This document shows positions 43,029 to 52,805 of a stretch of DNA of 64,000 nt, one piece after another. The position numbers and the translations under genes are program-made. The notes beneath the pieces are model-generated. The model was not told where the DNA came from. It saw only the letters and a list, made by a program, of their open reading frames with translations, and did no database searches. Source of the DNA: Candidatus Binatia bacterium (lineage in GTDB: Bacteria > Desulfobacterota_B > Binatia > UBA9968 > JAJDTQ01); contig JAJDTQ010000168.1 of NCBI GenBank assembly GCA_022827045.1, forward strand, positions 1 through 64,000. The letters are read 5' to 3'. The first letter of the stretch is position 1. Every line of letters starts with the position of its first letter.

Positions 43029-44243
43029 ATGTCTCTGACTCCCATTGAAGAAATCCTGGAAGAACTCCGTCAGGGTCGCTCGGTCCTGCTTGTGGACGAG
43101 CCAAGCGACGACAGCGTGGGCTTCGTGAGCATCCCAGCGGAAAAGGTGACGCCCGAGTCGATCAATTCCATGCTGCGCCATGCCCGGGGCGTCCTCTACT
43201 TGGCGCTGCACCCTTCGTACATGCAGCGGTTGGGGTTCCGGGCCGAGGAACCCGCCAACCTGGTTCCGGGTCACGCCCCGGTCGGCGCTCCCGTAGGCGC
43301 CAACTCGGCCCTGGGTCTCGAGGTGTCCGCCGCCGGCCGGGCCGATACCATCCGCGCATGTGTCCGCCCGGATGCGGGGTCTCATGACTTCGTGATGCCG
43401 GGCAACGTGTTGCCGGTGCAAGCCAGTCAGGGGGGCGTGCTGGCCAGGGCGGGTACGGCCGAGGCGGCGGTGGATCTGGCAACGCTGTCGGGCCTGCAGC
43501 CGGCCGCGGCGTTCTGTCAGGTGTTGACCGAAGACGGCGCCATCGCCGTCGGGGCTCAGCTCCGGGAATTCGCCGTCGCGCACGATCTGCCGATGGTTTC
43601 CATCGTGGATCTCGTCGCCCACCGCCTGCGCCACGAAGCGACCATACGCAAGGTGTGGGAGGAAGACTTCCCGAGCATCCACGGCCGGTCCTTCAAGGCG
43701 ATTCTCTACCGCACGAGCCTGGATCCGTTCGAGCACATGGCCTTGGTGAAAGGTGACGTGGCCGGCCGCGACAACGTCCTGGTGCGGGTGCATTCCGAGT
43801 GCCTCACCGGCGACGTCTTGTCGTCGGAAAGGTGCGACTGCGGCGACCAGTTGCGCACGGCCATCCGCATCATCGACGCGGAGGAGTGCGGCGCCATCGT
43901 GTACATGCACCAGGAAGGGCGCGGCATCGGCCTGACCAACAAGATCAAGGCGTACGCGCTGCAGGACCAGGGACGCGACACCGCCGAGGCGAACCTGGAA
44001 CTGGGGTTCGACGTGGACCTGCGCGACTACGGCGTGGCGGCGGAGATCCTGCGGAATCTCGGCATCCAGCGCATGCGCCTGTTGACCAACAACCCGCGCA
44101 AGATCGTCAGCCTGGAGGGCTATGGCTTGTCGGTGAGCGAACGCGTGCCGTTGGAAATCCAGCCCAAAGACGGCAACGCCCGCTACCTGCAAACCAAACG
44201 CGACAAGCTCGGACACCTCCTCACCCATCTCGAGGGGAAATGA
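43029..44243 (+). CDS. ribBA: RibBA-type protein: GTP cyclohydrolase II with degenerate DHBP synthase domain
   Basis: 404 residues from ATG 43029 (GTG 43005 is the alternative). The C-terminal half is an intact GTP cyclohydrolase II: HSECLTGDVLSSERCDCGDQ with the three zinc cysteines, HQEGRGIGLTNKIKAY, TNNPRK. The N-terminal half aligns with DHBP synthase but has lost its hallmarks: DRENEGD reads DEPSDDSVG, PGHVFPL reads PGNVLPV, GHTEA reads AGTAEA, and CE reads CQ. That half is probably inactive or changed in function, so DHBP must come from elsewhere. Confidence 0.9.
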   Translation: MSLTPIEEILEELRQGRSVLLVDEPSDDSVGFVSIPAEKVTPESINSMLRHARGVLYLALHPSYMQRLGFRAEEPANLVPGHAPVGAPVGANSALGLEVSAAGRADTIRACVRPDAGSHDFVMPGNVLPVQASQGGVLARAGTAEAAVDLATLSGLQPAAAFCQVLTEDGAIAVGAQLREFAVAHDLPMVSIVDLVAHRLRHEATIRKVWEEDFPSIHGRSFKAILYRTSLDPFEHMALVKGDVAGRDNVLVRVHSECLTGDVLSSERCDCGDQLRTAIRIIDAEECGAIVYMHQEGRGIGLTNKIKAYALQDQGRDTAEANLELGFDVDLRDYGVAAEILRNLGIQRMRLLTNNPRKIVSLEGYGLSVSERVPLEIQPKDGNARYLQTKRDKLGHLLTHLEGK

Positions 44244-44268
44244 GCACAGTGTCCCGAGAGGGCCGGCC

Positions 44269-44736
44269 ATGCGAGTGATCGAAGGAAAACTGGATGCCAC
44301 GGGGATGCGGTTCGGCATCATCGCCAGCCGTTTCAACGGCTTCGTAACCGAGCGGCTGCTCGACGGCGCCGTGGACGGCTTGAGGCGGCACGGCGCCGAC
44401 GTGGACGGGAACGTCGACGTCGCGTGGGTCCCCGGCGCTTTCGAGATCTCCTTTTGCGCACACAAGATGGCGGCCAGCGGCCGGTACGACGCGCTGATCT
44501 GCGTCGGGGCGGTGATCCGCGGCGAGACCCCCCACTTCGACTATATCTGCGGGGAAGCCTCGCGCGGCGTGGGCAACGCCATGAACCACTACGGCATCCC
44601 CATCGCCTTCGGCCTTCTCACCACCAACACGGTGGAGCAGGCGGTGGACCGCGCCGGTGCGAAGATGGGCAACAAGGGGTTCGAGGCCGCGGTGACGGCC
44701 ATCGAAATGGCGAGCTTGGGCAAGCAACTCGCCTGA
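44269..44736 (+). CDS. ribH: 6,7-dimethyl-8-ribityllumazine synthase
   Basis: 155 residues. N-terminal FGIIASRFNGFVTERLLDGA, then WVPGAFEI, CVGAVIRGETPHFDYICGEA with the catalytic His region, and PIAFGLLTTNTVEQAVDRAG. Condenses the pyrimidine with DHBP. Follows ribBA and precedes nusB, the frequent ribH-nusB arrangement. Confidence 0.97.
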   Translation: MRVIEGKLDATGMRFGIIASRFNGFVTERLLDGAVDGLRRHGADVDGNVDVAWVPGAFEISFCAHKMAASGRYDALICVGAVIRGETPHFDYICGEASRGVGNAMNHYGIPIAFGLLTTNTVEQAVDRAGAKMGNKGFEAAVTAIEMASLGKQLA

Positions 44737-44756
44737 ACCCGCACAACGTCCCGTCG

Positions 44757-45209
44757 ATGGCAGGTATTCGCCGCAAGGCTAGGGAGCTGGCGTTGCAGGT
44801 GCTCTACCAGATGGAGATCACCGGCGAACCGGCACCCACCGGTCCGGAGAGCTTTTGGGGGCACTTTCCGTCGCGCCCCGCGGCCCGGGATTTCGCCCAG
44901 CGCCTGATCGCCGGCACCACGGCGCGCCACGACGAGATCGACGGCTTCATCGAGAACGCCGTCGAGCACTGGAAGCTCGAGCGGATGTCGAAGGTGGACC
45001 TCATCATCCTCCGGCTCGCCACCTACGAGCTGCTCTTCTGTCCGGACATCCCCACGAACGTGAGCATTGACGAAGCCATCGAGGTCGGTAACCGCTACGG
45101 GTCGGACGACTCCCCGGCCTTCATCAACGGGGTGCTCGACCAGGTAGCCCACACCAACGGTCTGAAGGAGACCGGGAAGATCAAGGAGAGCGAGCGGCCG
45201 GAGCCATGA
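44757..45209 (+). CDS. nusB: Transcription antitermination factor NusB
   Basis: 150 residues from ATG 44757. [19 protein letters not shown] opens the all-helical fold. [20 protein letters not shown] and [20 protein letters not shown], with [10 protein letters not shown], are typical. It binds boxA RNA with S10 to prevent premature termination in rRNA operons. Its stop overlaps leuS by four bases. Confidence 0.96.
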   Translation: MAGIRRKARELALQVLYQMEITGEPAPTGPESFWGHFPSRPAARDFAQRLIAGTTARHDEIDGFIENAVEHWKLERMSKVDLIILRLATYELLFCPDIPTNVSIDEAIEVGNRYGSDDSPAFINGVLDQVAHTNGLKETGKIKESERPEP

Positions 45210-47698
45210 TCGAGAAGTACGAGTTCTGGAAGATCGAGGAGAAGTGGCAGGGCGAGTGGGAGCGCGAAGAGAGCTTCCGGGTGGACGAAAGCTCGCCCCG
45301 TCCCAAGTACTACCTGCTGGAGATGTTCCCGTATCCTTCGGGGCGCATCCACATGGGGCACGTGCGCAACTACTCCATCGGTGACGTGATCGCGCGCTAC
45401 AAGCGCATGCGCGGGTTCAACGTCCTCCACCCCATGGGCTGGGACGCCTTCGGGTTGCCCGCCGAGAACGCCGCCATCGCCAACAAGGTGCATCCGGCGC
45501 GCTGGACCGCGGAGAACATCGACTACATGCGCGCGCAGCTCAAGAAGATGGGTTTCAGCTACGACTGGGGCCGGGAGCTGGCCACGTGCGACGCCGAGTA
45601 CTACCGCTGGGAGCAGGTGTTCTTCCTGGAGATGCTCAAGCGCGGCCTTGCCTACAAGCGCAGCTCGGCGGTGAACTGGTGTCCCAGCTGCAAGACGGTT
45701 TTGGCCAACGAGCAGGTGGTGGACGGCGTTTGCTGGCGCTGCGAGCAGGGAGTGGTCATGCGCGAGCTGCCGCAGTGGTTCTTCCGTATCACGGACTACG
45801 CCGAGGATCTGCTGGCGGCGTGCGACGAACTCGTGGGCGGATGGCCCGACAAGGTGCTCACCATGCAGCGCAACTGGATCGGGAAGTCCGTCGGCGCGGA
45901 GATCCGCTTCCCGCTGGTGGACCGGGAGGGCGACCTCGCTGTCTTCACCACCCGCCAGGATACGGTCTACGGCGCCACCTTCCTTTCCCTGGCGGCCGAG
46001 CATCCCATGGCGCTGGAACTGGCCGAAGGCACGCCGCAGGAGGGCCCGGCCCGGGAGTTCGTCGAGCGGGTGAAAGGCATCAGCCACTCCCGCCGCGGCG
46101 ACACGGAGATGGAGAAGGAGGGAATCTTCACCGGCTCGTTCTGTCTCAACCCGTTCACCGGGGAGAAGATCCCCATCTACCTGGCCAACTTCGTCCTGAT
46201 GGAATACGGCACCGGCGCGGTCATGGCGGTTCCGGCCCATGACCAGAGGGATTTCGAGTTCGCCAGGAAGTACGGCCTTCCGGTGCGTCCGGTGATCCAT
46301 CCGCGCGGTTCGACGCTGTTCGCCGACGAGATGACCGAGGCGTACACGGGCGAGGGCGTGATGGCCGACAGCGGCGACTTCAGCGGCCTCGCCAGCGAGG
46401 AGGGCCGCGCGCGGATCGCCGAGTTCCTCGAGCAGCGGGATTGGGGCAAGGGGACCGTGCGCTACCGGCTGCGGGACTGGGGCATTTCCCGCCAGCGTTA
46501 CTGGGGGGCGCCCATCCCCGTGGTCTATTGCAAAGCCTGCGGCATGGTGCCGGTGCCGGTGGACGAGTTGCCGGTACGGCTCCCGACCAACGTGGAGTTC
46601 ACGGGAGCGGGCGCATCGCCCCTGGCCAATCTTCCGGAGTTCTACGAGACTACGTGTCCGATCTGCCGGGGGCCGGCGCGCCGGGAGACCGACACCATGG
46701 ACACGTTCGTGGAATCGTCGTGGTACTTCGCGCGCTACGCCTGCCCGGACGAGGACCGTCAACCCCTGGACCGCGGGCGCACGGACTACTGGATGGCCGT
46801 GGACCAGTACGTGGGCGGGGTCGAGCACGCGGTGCTGCACCTGCTGTACGCGCGCTTCTTCACCCGCGTGCTGCGGGACATGGGCTGGCTGGCCGTCGAG
46901 GAGCCCTTCAGCAACCTCCTGACCCAGGGCATGGTCATCAAGGACGGCGCCAAGATGTCCAAGTCCAAGAACAACGTGGTGGATCCGGACGAGCTTATCC
47001 ATCGTTACGGCGCCGACACCGCACGGCTGTTCACGCTGTTCGCGGCCCCGCCGGAGAAGGACCTGGACTGGAGCGATCAAGGGGTCGAGGGCGCCCACCG
47101 GTTCCTGAACCGGGTGTGGCGCTTCGCCATGCGCCACCGCGAGCAGCTCGCGGCGGTGGCCGCGGATTCCAGCCGGGTGCCGTCGTCGGACGGCCTCAAG
47201 GAGTTGCGCCGCCGCATCCACTGGACCATCAAGAAGGTCGCCGACGATATCGAGCAGCGGTTCCACTTCAACACCGCCATCGCCGCCATCATGGAGCTCC
47301 ATAACTCCCTGAGCGCGGTAAGCGGCGACGAGCTGCGGCAGCAGGATGGCGCGGCGCTGGTGAAGGCCGCGCTGGAGACCGAGATCGTGCTCCTGTCGCC
47401 GTTCGTGCCGCACGTCGCCAGCGAGCTGTGGGAGCGGCTCGGCCACGCCGAATCCCTGGCGGACGTGCCCTGGCCGGTGCATTCCGAGGAGGCGCTGGAG
47501 CAGGAGAGCCGCCTCATCGTCGTGCAGGTGAACGGCAAGCTGCGTGGAAAGATCTCGGTCCCCGCGGATGCCGGCTCGGACCATGTCGAGGCAGCCGCGC
47601 TGGCCGATGCGCGGGTGGCATCCTTCATCGACGGCCGCGCGGTCCGGCGGGTCGTGCAGGTGCCCGGCCGTCTGGTCAACATCGTGATCGAGGGATGA
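45206..47698 (+). CDS. leuS: Leucyl-tRNA synthetase
   Basis: 830 residues. HIGH-type motif in [19 protein letters not shown] in [20 protein letters not shown], and a large editing domain (about 220-420, [20 protein letters not shown]). The zinc ribbon segment [20 protein letters not shown] is kept. The C-terminal anticodon-binding region ends normally. Its stop overlaps the lptE-like start (ATGA). Confidence 0.98.
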   Translation: MIEKYEFWKIEEKWQGEWEREESFRVDESSPRPKYYLLEMFPYPSGRIHMGHVRNYSIGDVIARYKRMRGFNVLHPMGWDAFGLPAENAAIANKVHPARWTAENIDYMRAQLKKMGFSYDWGRELATCDAEYYRWEQVFFLEMLKRGLAYKRSSAVNWCPSCKTVLANEQVVDGVCWRCEQGVVMRELPQWFFRITDYAEDLLAACDELVGGWPDKVLTMQRNWIGKSVGAEIRFPLVDREGDLAVFTTRQDTVYGATFLSLAAEHPMALELAEGTPQEGPAREFVERVKGISHSRRGDTEMEKEGIFTGSFCLNPFTGEKIPIYLANFVLMEYGTGAVMAVPAHDQRDFEFARKYGLPVRPVIHPRGSTLFADEMTEAYTGEGVMADSGDFSGLASEEGRARIAEFLEQRDWGKGTVRYRLRDWGISRQRYWGAPIPVVYCKACGMVPVPVDELPVRLPTNVEFTGAGASPLANLPEFYETTCPICRGPARRETDTMDTFVESSWYFARYACPDEDRQPLDRGRTDYWMAVDQYVGGVEHAVLHLLYARFFTRVLRDMGWLAVEEPFSNLLTQGMVIKDGAKMSKSKNNVVDPDELIHRYGADTARLFTLFAAPPEKDLDWSDQGVEGAHRFLNRVWRFAMRHREQLAAVAADSSRVPSSDGLKELRRRIHWTIKKVADDIEQRFHFNTAIAAIMELHNSLSAVSGDELRQQDGAALVKAALETEIVLLSPFVPHVASELWERLGHAESLADVPWPVHSEEALEQESRLIVVQVNGKLRGKISVPADAGSDHVEAAALADARVASFIDGRAVRRVVQVPGRLVNIVIEG

Positions 47699-48300
47699 CC
47701 TTGAACCGCCGGCGCGCCTGGCCGCTGCTGGCCTCGTTGAGCGCGGCGCTCGCGGCGGGGGCGTGCGGTTACCGGTTCGTGGAGCCGGACGCGGCGCTGC
47801 CCCGCGACGTCCGCGCGATCCATGTGGAGGTCTTCGTCAACCGGACCCGCAGCACGGGCCTGGAGGATGGTCTGGCCCGGGCGCTGCGGCGGGAGTTGAC
47901 GCGGCAGGGGCGTCCGAGGGTGACGGCGCGCGCCGAGGACGCCGACGCCATCCTTTCCGGAGTCATCCGGCACTACGGCACCCGGGACGTCGCGGTCAAC
48001 CGGTTCGACCAGGCGCTGCAGGTGGAGGCGCGGCTGGACGTGGAGGCCACGCTCAGGCGCAGGGAGTCGAAGGACGTCTTGTGGGCGCCGCGGCTCATCC
48101 GTCTCCGTGAGGTCTACGACGCCGCCAGAGGGGCCGTGGTACCCGGTTCCTCCGGCTTTCTCCAAAACACCCTGAATCTGGAGGACGTAAGCCGGCTGGC
48201 CGATGCCCGGCTGGCTGCAGACTCCCGCGCCTCGGCGAGGAAACGGCTGTTGGAAAGGTTCGCCCGGTTGATACGGCAGCGGATGGCGGAGGGTTTGTGA
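47695..48300 (+). CDS. lptE: LptE-like LPS-assembly lipoprotein
   Basis: 201 residues. Lipoprotein signal with the lipobox AAGACGYRF, where CGYRF is the usual N-terminus of mature LptE. The following region ([20 protein letters not shown], then [10 protein letters not shown]) matches the LptE fold. LptE plugs LptD in the outer membrane. Position after leuS is conserved. The usual holA gene does not follow; instead rpsT lies on the opposite strand. Confidence 0.82.
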   Translation: MTLNRRRAWPLLASLSAALAAGACGYRFVEPDAALPRDVRAIHVEVFVNRTRSTGLEDGLARALRRELTRQGRPRVTARAEDADAILSGVIRHYGTRDVAVNRFDQALQVEARLDVEATLRRRESKDVLWAPRLIRLREVYDAARGAVVPGSSGFLQNTLNLEDVSRLADARLAADSRASARKRLLERFARLIRQRMAEGL

Positions 48301-48329
48301 GCGAGCGGCGGGGAAGTCGCCGCAAGGTG

Positions 48330-48653
48330 CTACGCGGGCGCGGGTGCCTCTGAGGCGGGCTTTGCCGCCGCGGCTTCAGCGGCGGCCGAGGCCACGGCCT
48401 GATGGCCGGCCCGTGCCAGACGGGAAAGTTTTCTCGACGCCGTGTTGCGCTTGATGACGCCCTTCACCACGGCCTTGTCGAGCAACCCGTTGACTTCCTT
48501 GATCTTTGCCGCGATGACTTCCGGGTCCTTCTGGTCGATGGCTGCCCGGACCTTCTTGACCAAGGTCTTGACGCTCGACTCGAGCGATTGGTTGCGCCGC
48601 CGGCGACGGATGCTTTGCTGGTGCCGCTTGACGGCCGATTTGTGGTTCGCCAA
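48330..48653 (-). CDS. rpsT: 30S ribosomal protein S20 (with Ala-rich tail)
   Basis: 107 residues; ATG 48653 follows GGAGGTAAATC. N-terminus MANHKSAVKRHQQSIRRRRR, then VRAAIDQKDPEVIAAKIKEV and the C-terminal helix with AVVKGVIKRNTASRKLSRLA. A tail rich in Ala, Glu and Pro extends about 15 residues past the usual end. Convergent with lptE and divergent from murJ. Confidence 0.95.
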   Translation of the reverse strand: MANHKSAVKRHQQSIRRRRRNQSLESSVKTLVKKVRAAIDQKDPEVIAAKIKEVNGLLDKAVVKGVIKRNTASRKLSRLARAGHQAVASAAAEAAAAKPASEAPAPA

Positions 48654-48693
48654 AGTTGATTTACCTCCTGAAAGTCTCGTTTTTTAACACCGC

Positions 48694-50376
48694 ATGAGTG
48701 ATGAGTCAACGGCCGGCGAGTTCGGCAGGGTGGCCAAGGCGACGGGCGTCGTCGGCTCCCTGACTTTCCTGAGCCGCATCTCGGGGCTCGCCAGGGATAT
48801 CGTCATCGGCTACCTGCTGGGGGCGCAGAGCGCGGCCGACGCGTTTTTCGTCGCCTTCCGGATACCGAACCTGTTGCGGCGCCTGACCGCGGAGGGGGCG
48901 CTTTCCGCGGGTTTCGTGCCGGTGCTTTCCGAATACCTGGCCACCCGGGGCCGTCGGGAGGCCATCGAGGCGAGCCGGACGATCGTCACCTTCGCCGTTC
49001 TGTGCCTGATCCTGCTGACGGCGGCTGGGGTGCTCTTCCCGTCGCCGCTCACCCGTTTGTTCGCGCCCGGTTTCGCCGCGGCTCCGGAGAAGTTCTCCCT
49101 GACCGTGCAATTGGTCCAGATCATGTTTCCGACCATCTTCTTCGTCAGTCTCGTGGCTCTGGCCATGGGCTATCTGAACACTTTCCGCCATTTCATGGCG
49201 CCGTCGCTGGCGCCGGTGTTGCTGAACCTGTCGATCATCGCGGCGGCGTTCCTGCTCATCCCGTTGCTGTCACAACCGGTCATGAGCCTCGCCTATGGGG
49301 TCCTGCTCGGCAGCGTGGCCCAGCTCCTCCTGCAGCTGCCGTTTCTCCACCGGTACGGGTTTTCGTGGCGGCCGAGCCTGGACTTTCGCAGCCCGGCGCT
49401 GCTCAGGTTCCTGCGGCTCATGGGGCCGGCGGTGGTGGGCGCCGCGGTGTATCAACTGAACGTCCTCGTCAGCACCATCCTGGCCTCGCTGCTGGAGCCG
49501 GGCAGCGTCTCGTACCTGTACTACGCCGACCGGCTGCTCCAGTTCCCCCTCGGGGTGTTCGCCGTCGCCCTGGGCACTGCCGCGCTGCCGAGCTTCTCGT
49601 CGCTCGCGGCCCGCAACGACGTGTCCGGCCTGAGAACGACGCTCGGCTACTCGTTGCGGATGGTGAACTTCATCTCGCTGCCGTCCGCCCTGGGGTTGAT
49701 GGTCATTGCCGTGCCGGCGTTCTCACTGCTGTTCCAGAGAGGGGCGTTCGGCGCCGAGGATGTCCTGGCCAGCGCCCGGGCGCTGGTATTCCTTGCCCTG
49801 GGCTTGTGGGCGGTTTCCGCCAGCCGCGTTCTCGTCCCCCTGTTCCACTCCATGCAGGATACGCGCACGCCGGTCCGGGTGGCGTTCTGGACCTTCGTGC
49901 TCAACCTGCTGCTGAGCGTGATGCTGATGGGGCCCGTGGATGCGGTCCAGGGGGACAGCCCGTTCGCGACGGCGGTCGCCGCCTTGAGCGGGGCCATCGG
50001 CGTGCTGAGCCTGTCCTACGCCGGCCTGGCGCTGGCCAACTCGTTGTCGGCGACCTTTCAGTTCGCCGCGCTCATGTGGCTGGTGACCCGTCGGCTCGGC
50101 GGGTTCGCCTGGAGGGAGTACCTTTCGTCCTTGTGGCGGAACCTGACGGCGGCGACGATCATGGCCGCGCCGCTGCTGTTGGCGGTGGGAAGAATACAGT
50201 GGGCGCCGGGCTCCGGAACCCTGCCGATGCAGGTTATGAGCTTCGTCGTCCTGGTCGCGGGCGGCATGGCGCTATACGCCATGGCCGCAAGGTTGTTGCG
50301 CAGTCCTGATTGGCTGGTAGCGCGGGATCTGGGAGTCGCTCTCATGGAGCGACTCCCGATCCGGGTGAGGACGTGA
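48694..50376 (+). CDS. murJ: Lipid II flippase MurJ (MviN)
   Basis: 560 residues with about 14 membrane helices. Characteristic N-terminal segments are TFLSRISGLARDIVIGYLLG, and ADAFFVAFRIPNLLRRLTAE followed by GALSAGFVPVLSEY. It exports the peptidoglycan precursor lipid II. It is divergent from rpsT, with 40 bp between the starts. Confidence 0.96.
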   Translation: MSDESTAGEFGRVAKATGVVGSLTFLSRISGLARDIVIGYLLGAQSAADAFFVAFRIPNLLRRLTAEGALSAGFVPVLSEYLATRGRREAIEASRTIVTFAVLCLILLTAAGVLFPSPLTRLFAPGFAAAPEKFSLTVQLVQIMFPTIFFVSLVALAMGYLNTFRHFMAPSLAPVLLNLSIIAAAFLLIPLLSQPVMSLAYGVLLGSVAQLLLQLPFLHRYGFSWRPSLDFRSPALLRFLRLMGPAVVGAAVYQLNVLVSTILASLLEPGSVSYLYYADRLLQFPLGVFAVALGTAALPSFSSLAARNDVSGLRTTLGYSLRMVNFISLPSALGLMVIAVPAFSLLFQRGAFGAEDVLASARALVFLALGLWAVSASRVLVPLFHSMQDTRTPVRVAFWTFVLNLLLSVMLMGPVDAVQGDSPFATAVAALSGAIGVLSLSYAGLALANSLSATFQFAALMWLVTRRLGGFAWREYLSSLWRNLTAATIMAAPLLLAVGRIQWAPGSGTLPMQVMSFVVLVAGGMALYAMAARLLRSPDWLVARDLGVALMERLPIRVRT

Positions 50377-50408
50377 CGTCGCGTCACGCCGCGAAGGTCA
50401 CCGCAACG

Positions 50409-50744
50409 CTATTTCTTCATGGATTTTTCGAACACCGCCTCTGCCTTGTCGGCAGCGCGCTGCGCTCGTTCGGCGGCGGCTTCGGCCTTGGCGACCGCAT
50501 CCGCAGCGCTCTTCGCGGCGGCATCGGCCTTGGCGGCGGCGGCAGCAGCGCTCTTGGCAGCAGCTTCGGCGGCGCTGGAAGCGCCCTGTGACGCCTTGGT
50601 CGCGGCCTCGACCGCCTGAACGTTGACCTTGTACTGCGGGTGTTCGTGGTCCACCGGCAAACAACCGCTGCCGAGTAGCGCAAGGACCCCCAGTGATATC
50701 GCGAACCTGCCGAGTACACTCGCATATTGTGTTGTAGATTTCAC
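50409..50744 (-). CDS. Alanine-zipper coiled-coil lipoprotein
   Basis: 111 residues from ATG 50744, after GGAGGCAGCT. A lipoprotein signal ends in LLGSGC. Residues 45-105 form an almost pure Ala/Lys/Glu/Asp helix with heptad spacing (AAEAAAKSAAAAAAKADAAA), and the C-terminus is KSMKK. It recalls Lpp/OprI-type outer-membrane lipoproteins that tie to peptidoglycan through a C-terminal Lys. Repetitive DNA is due to alanine codons. Confidence 0.75.
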   Translation of the reverse strand: MKSTTQYASVLGRFAISLGVLALLGSGCLPVDHEHPQYKVNVQAVEAATKASQGASSAAEAAAKSAAAAAAKADAAAKSAADAVAKAEAAAERAQRAADKAEAVFEKSMKK

Positions 50745-51042
50745 AGCTGCCTCCTTCTATGGACTTCGGTTCGTCGACGTTGGAGCGTAGATCACGCCGA
50801 CAAGACAGATTCCACGCAACCCTACCCTGATTCATCCGACAGTTCAACAGTTATTCTCGGTCGCAGGCCGGAAATTCGCTTCCGGGAGGGTCTTTCATCG
50901 CAAACATGACTTTCGGCGCGCCCTTTCCGTCGCTTGCGGTGACGGGATTTGGTACAGATGGGGATGCCGGCCACGTTCAGCGGGTCGTCTCCCGCGCCGT
51001 CCACAACTTCGGGCCGCGCCGCATGCGCAGATCACCAGTGCC

Positions 51043-51774
51043 ATGACCCCGATTCTGCCGAGACTCACCGACCAAATGGAGAGAATACGCTCGTCCCTCA
51101 TTCGATCCCTGGCGGCGGTGTCGGCGCTGTTCGTGGTGAGCTTTCTGCTCGCTCCGCAACTCTTCGAGGTCCTGGTCGAGCCCCTTCGAAGCCGCCTTCA
51201 ACCGGGACAGAGCCTCATCGGCACCGGCGTGGCCGAGGTCTTCTTCGTGGAGATCAAGGTGGCGTTCCTGGTCGCCGTGCTGGCCGGGTGTCCCGTCATC
51301 TTCCACCAGGTATGGCGCCTCCTGATGCCGGTGTTCGGCGCGGAAGGCAAGACTGCCTACCTGGTGGGGTTCGTCGCAACCACCTCGGTGCTCTTCGTGT
51401 CGGGCGTGGCCTTCTGCTACCAGGCGGTTCTGCCTCTGGCGTTCCTGTATTTCCTGGATCAGTACGGCGCCATCGGAGTCAATCCGGAGATCCGTGTCGC
51501 CGAATACTTCTCCTTCTTTTTCCGCATCGTCATCGCCTTCGGCATAACCTTTCAATTGCCTGTTTTCTCGTTCTTTCTGGCGCGGTTGGGGTTTTGGAAC
51601 CACGTCTTCCTCTGGCACCATTTCCGTTACGCCGTGCTGGTCATGTTCGTCCTGGCCGCGGTTTTGACCCCGCCGGACGTGGTGTCCCAGGTCCTTCTGG
51701 CCGGCCCGCTGATAGGCCTCTATCTTGTCAGCATCGGGATCGCCTATGTCTTCGGACGCAAACCGCCGGAGTAG
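51043..51774 (+). CDS. tatC: Sec-independent translocase protein TatC
   Basis: 243 residues from ATG 51043 with six membrane helices. The N-terminal QMERIRSSLIRSL stands for the usual ELRxR. VAVLAGCPVIFHQVWRLLMP and AVLTPPDVVSQVLLAGP match TatC. The glutamate of the fourth helix (FGVSFE in E. coli) reads FGITFQ. TatC is the twin-arginine signal receptor. No tatA or tatB is adjacent. Confidence 0.9.
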   Translation: MTPILPRLTDQMERIRSSLIRSLAAVSALFVVSFLLAPQLFEVLVEPLRSRLQPGQSLIGTGVAEVFFVEIKVAFLVAVLAGCPVIFHQVWRLLMPVFGAEGKTAYLVGFVATTSVLFVSGVAFCYQAVLPLAFLYFLDQYGAIGVNPEIRVAEYFSFFFRIVIAFGITFQLPVFSFFLARLGFWNHVFLWHHFRYAVLVMFVLAAVLTPPDVVSQVLLAGPLIGLYLVSIGIAYVFGRKPPE

Positions 51775-51805
51775 GCGATTCTCCCGGACACCACACTAGC
51801 CGCAC

Positions 51806-52570
51806 TCAGTCGGTGTAGTCAGGCTCTTCGCGGTCGAGGATGCGTTTCAGGGCAGAGAAATGGTTCTCCGCCGCCAAGCTCCCGCCGCCCGTCCGTTGCC
51901 GGCGCAGGTAGTCGGTGGTTTCCCGGGACAGGCGCGAAAGCTGGTGTCCGCCCGCATCCGCGAGCACCTGCACCTGACAGGCCCGTTCCAGGAAGTACAA
52001 GCGGTCAAAGGCCTCGGCCACGGTCCTGCCGGCGGTGATGATCCCGTGATTGGCCATGAACAGCACGTTCTTGCCGGCCATCACCCGGGCGATGCGCCCG
52101 CCCTCGGCCCGGTCCAGCACCAGGCCGTTGTAGTCTTCGAGGTAGGCGACGTCGTCGTCGAATCGGGTGCTGGTCTGGTGGACCATCTCGAGGCGCCCCC
52201 CCTGACGGCAGGCGACGGCGGTGGCGTACGGCATGTGGGTGTGCAGCAGGCAGCGGAAGTCCTGCGGGTTGGCACGGTGCAGCGGCGCGTGGATATGCAG
52301 CGCGGTGGGTTCCACCTCGTGCGAGCCCTCCAGGCGGTTTCCCTGAAAGTCCGTGAGAAGGAGATTGCTGGCCGTGATCTCGGACCAGTGGAGCGGATAC
52401 GGATTCAGCAACATCACGTCGTCTCGGCCGGGCAGGAGAAGGCTGAAGTGGTTGTCGATGGCCTCGTGAAATCCGAACCGGACCGCGAGCCGGTAGGCGG
52501 CGGCGAGATCGATGCGCGCCTGCCTGGCCGCTTCCGTGTCGTACCAAGGCTCTTCATTTCTCTTTGCCAC
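51806..52570 (-). CDS. Class II aldolase/adducin family protein
   Basis: 254 residues from GTG 52570; the frame is open to 52795, but the family N-terminus (ARIDLAAAYRLAVRFGFHEA) fits this start. FSLLLPGRDDVMLLNPYPLH, EPTALHIHAPLHRANP, the zinc motif HTHMPYATAVACR and NHGIITAG are the fuculose-1-phosphate aldolase pattern. Substrate unknown. Many relatives accompany hydroxy-acid or sugar catabolism. Confidence 0.88.
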   Translation of the reverse strand: MAKRNEEPWYDTEAARQARIDLAAAYRLAVRFGFHEAIDNHFSLLLPGRDDVMLLNPYPLHWSEITASNLLLTDFQGNRLEGSHEVEPTALHIHAPLHRANPQDFRCLLHTHMPYATAVACRQGGRLEMVHQTSTRFDDDVAYLEDYNGLVLDRAEGGRIARVMAGKNVLFMANHGIITAGRTVAEAFDRLYFLERACQVQVLADAGGHQLSRLSRETTDYLRRQRTGGGSLAAENHFSALKRILDREEPDYTD

Positions 52571-52805
52571 GATGGAAACCCCCCGTCGTCTCGTCGAATG
52601 CACGGCCAGGACAGCAGAACCGTGGAGCGATTGTGAAGCAATTGGACGGCGGGCGCAACCATCCGCCTTGCGCCGGCGGGCATCGCCGCCCCCCGGTTCC
52701 GGCGCCCGCCCCGGCGCGGTCGATGCGGCGGAGGCCGCTTGATTAGCTGCGTGCCAGCACCTAAACTGGCCGTGACGATCCTTCCGACGCGGCAAGCGCT
52801 CCGGT

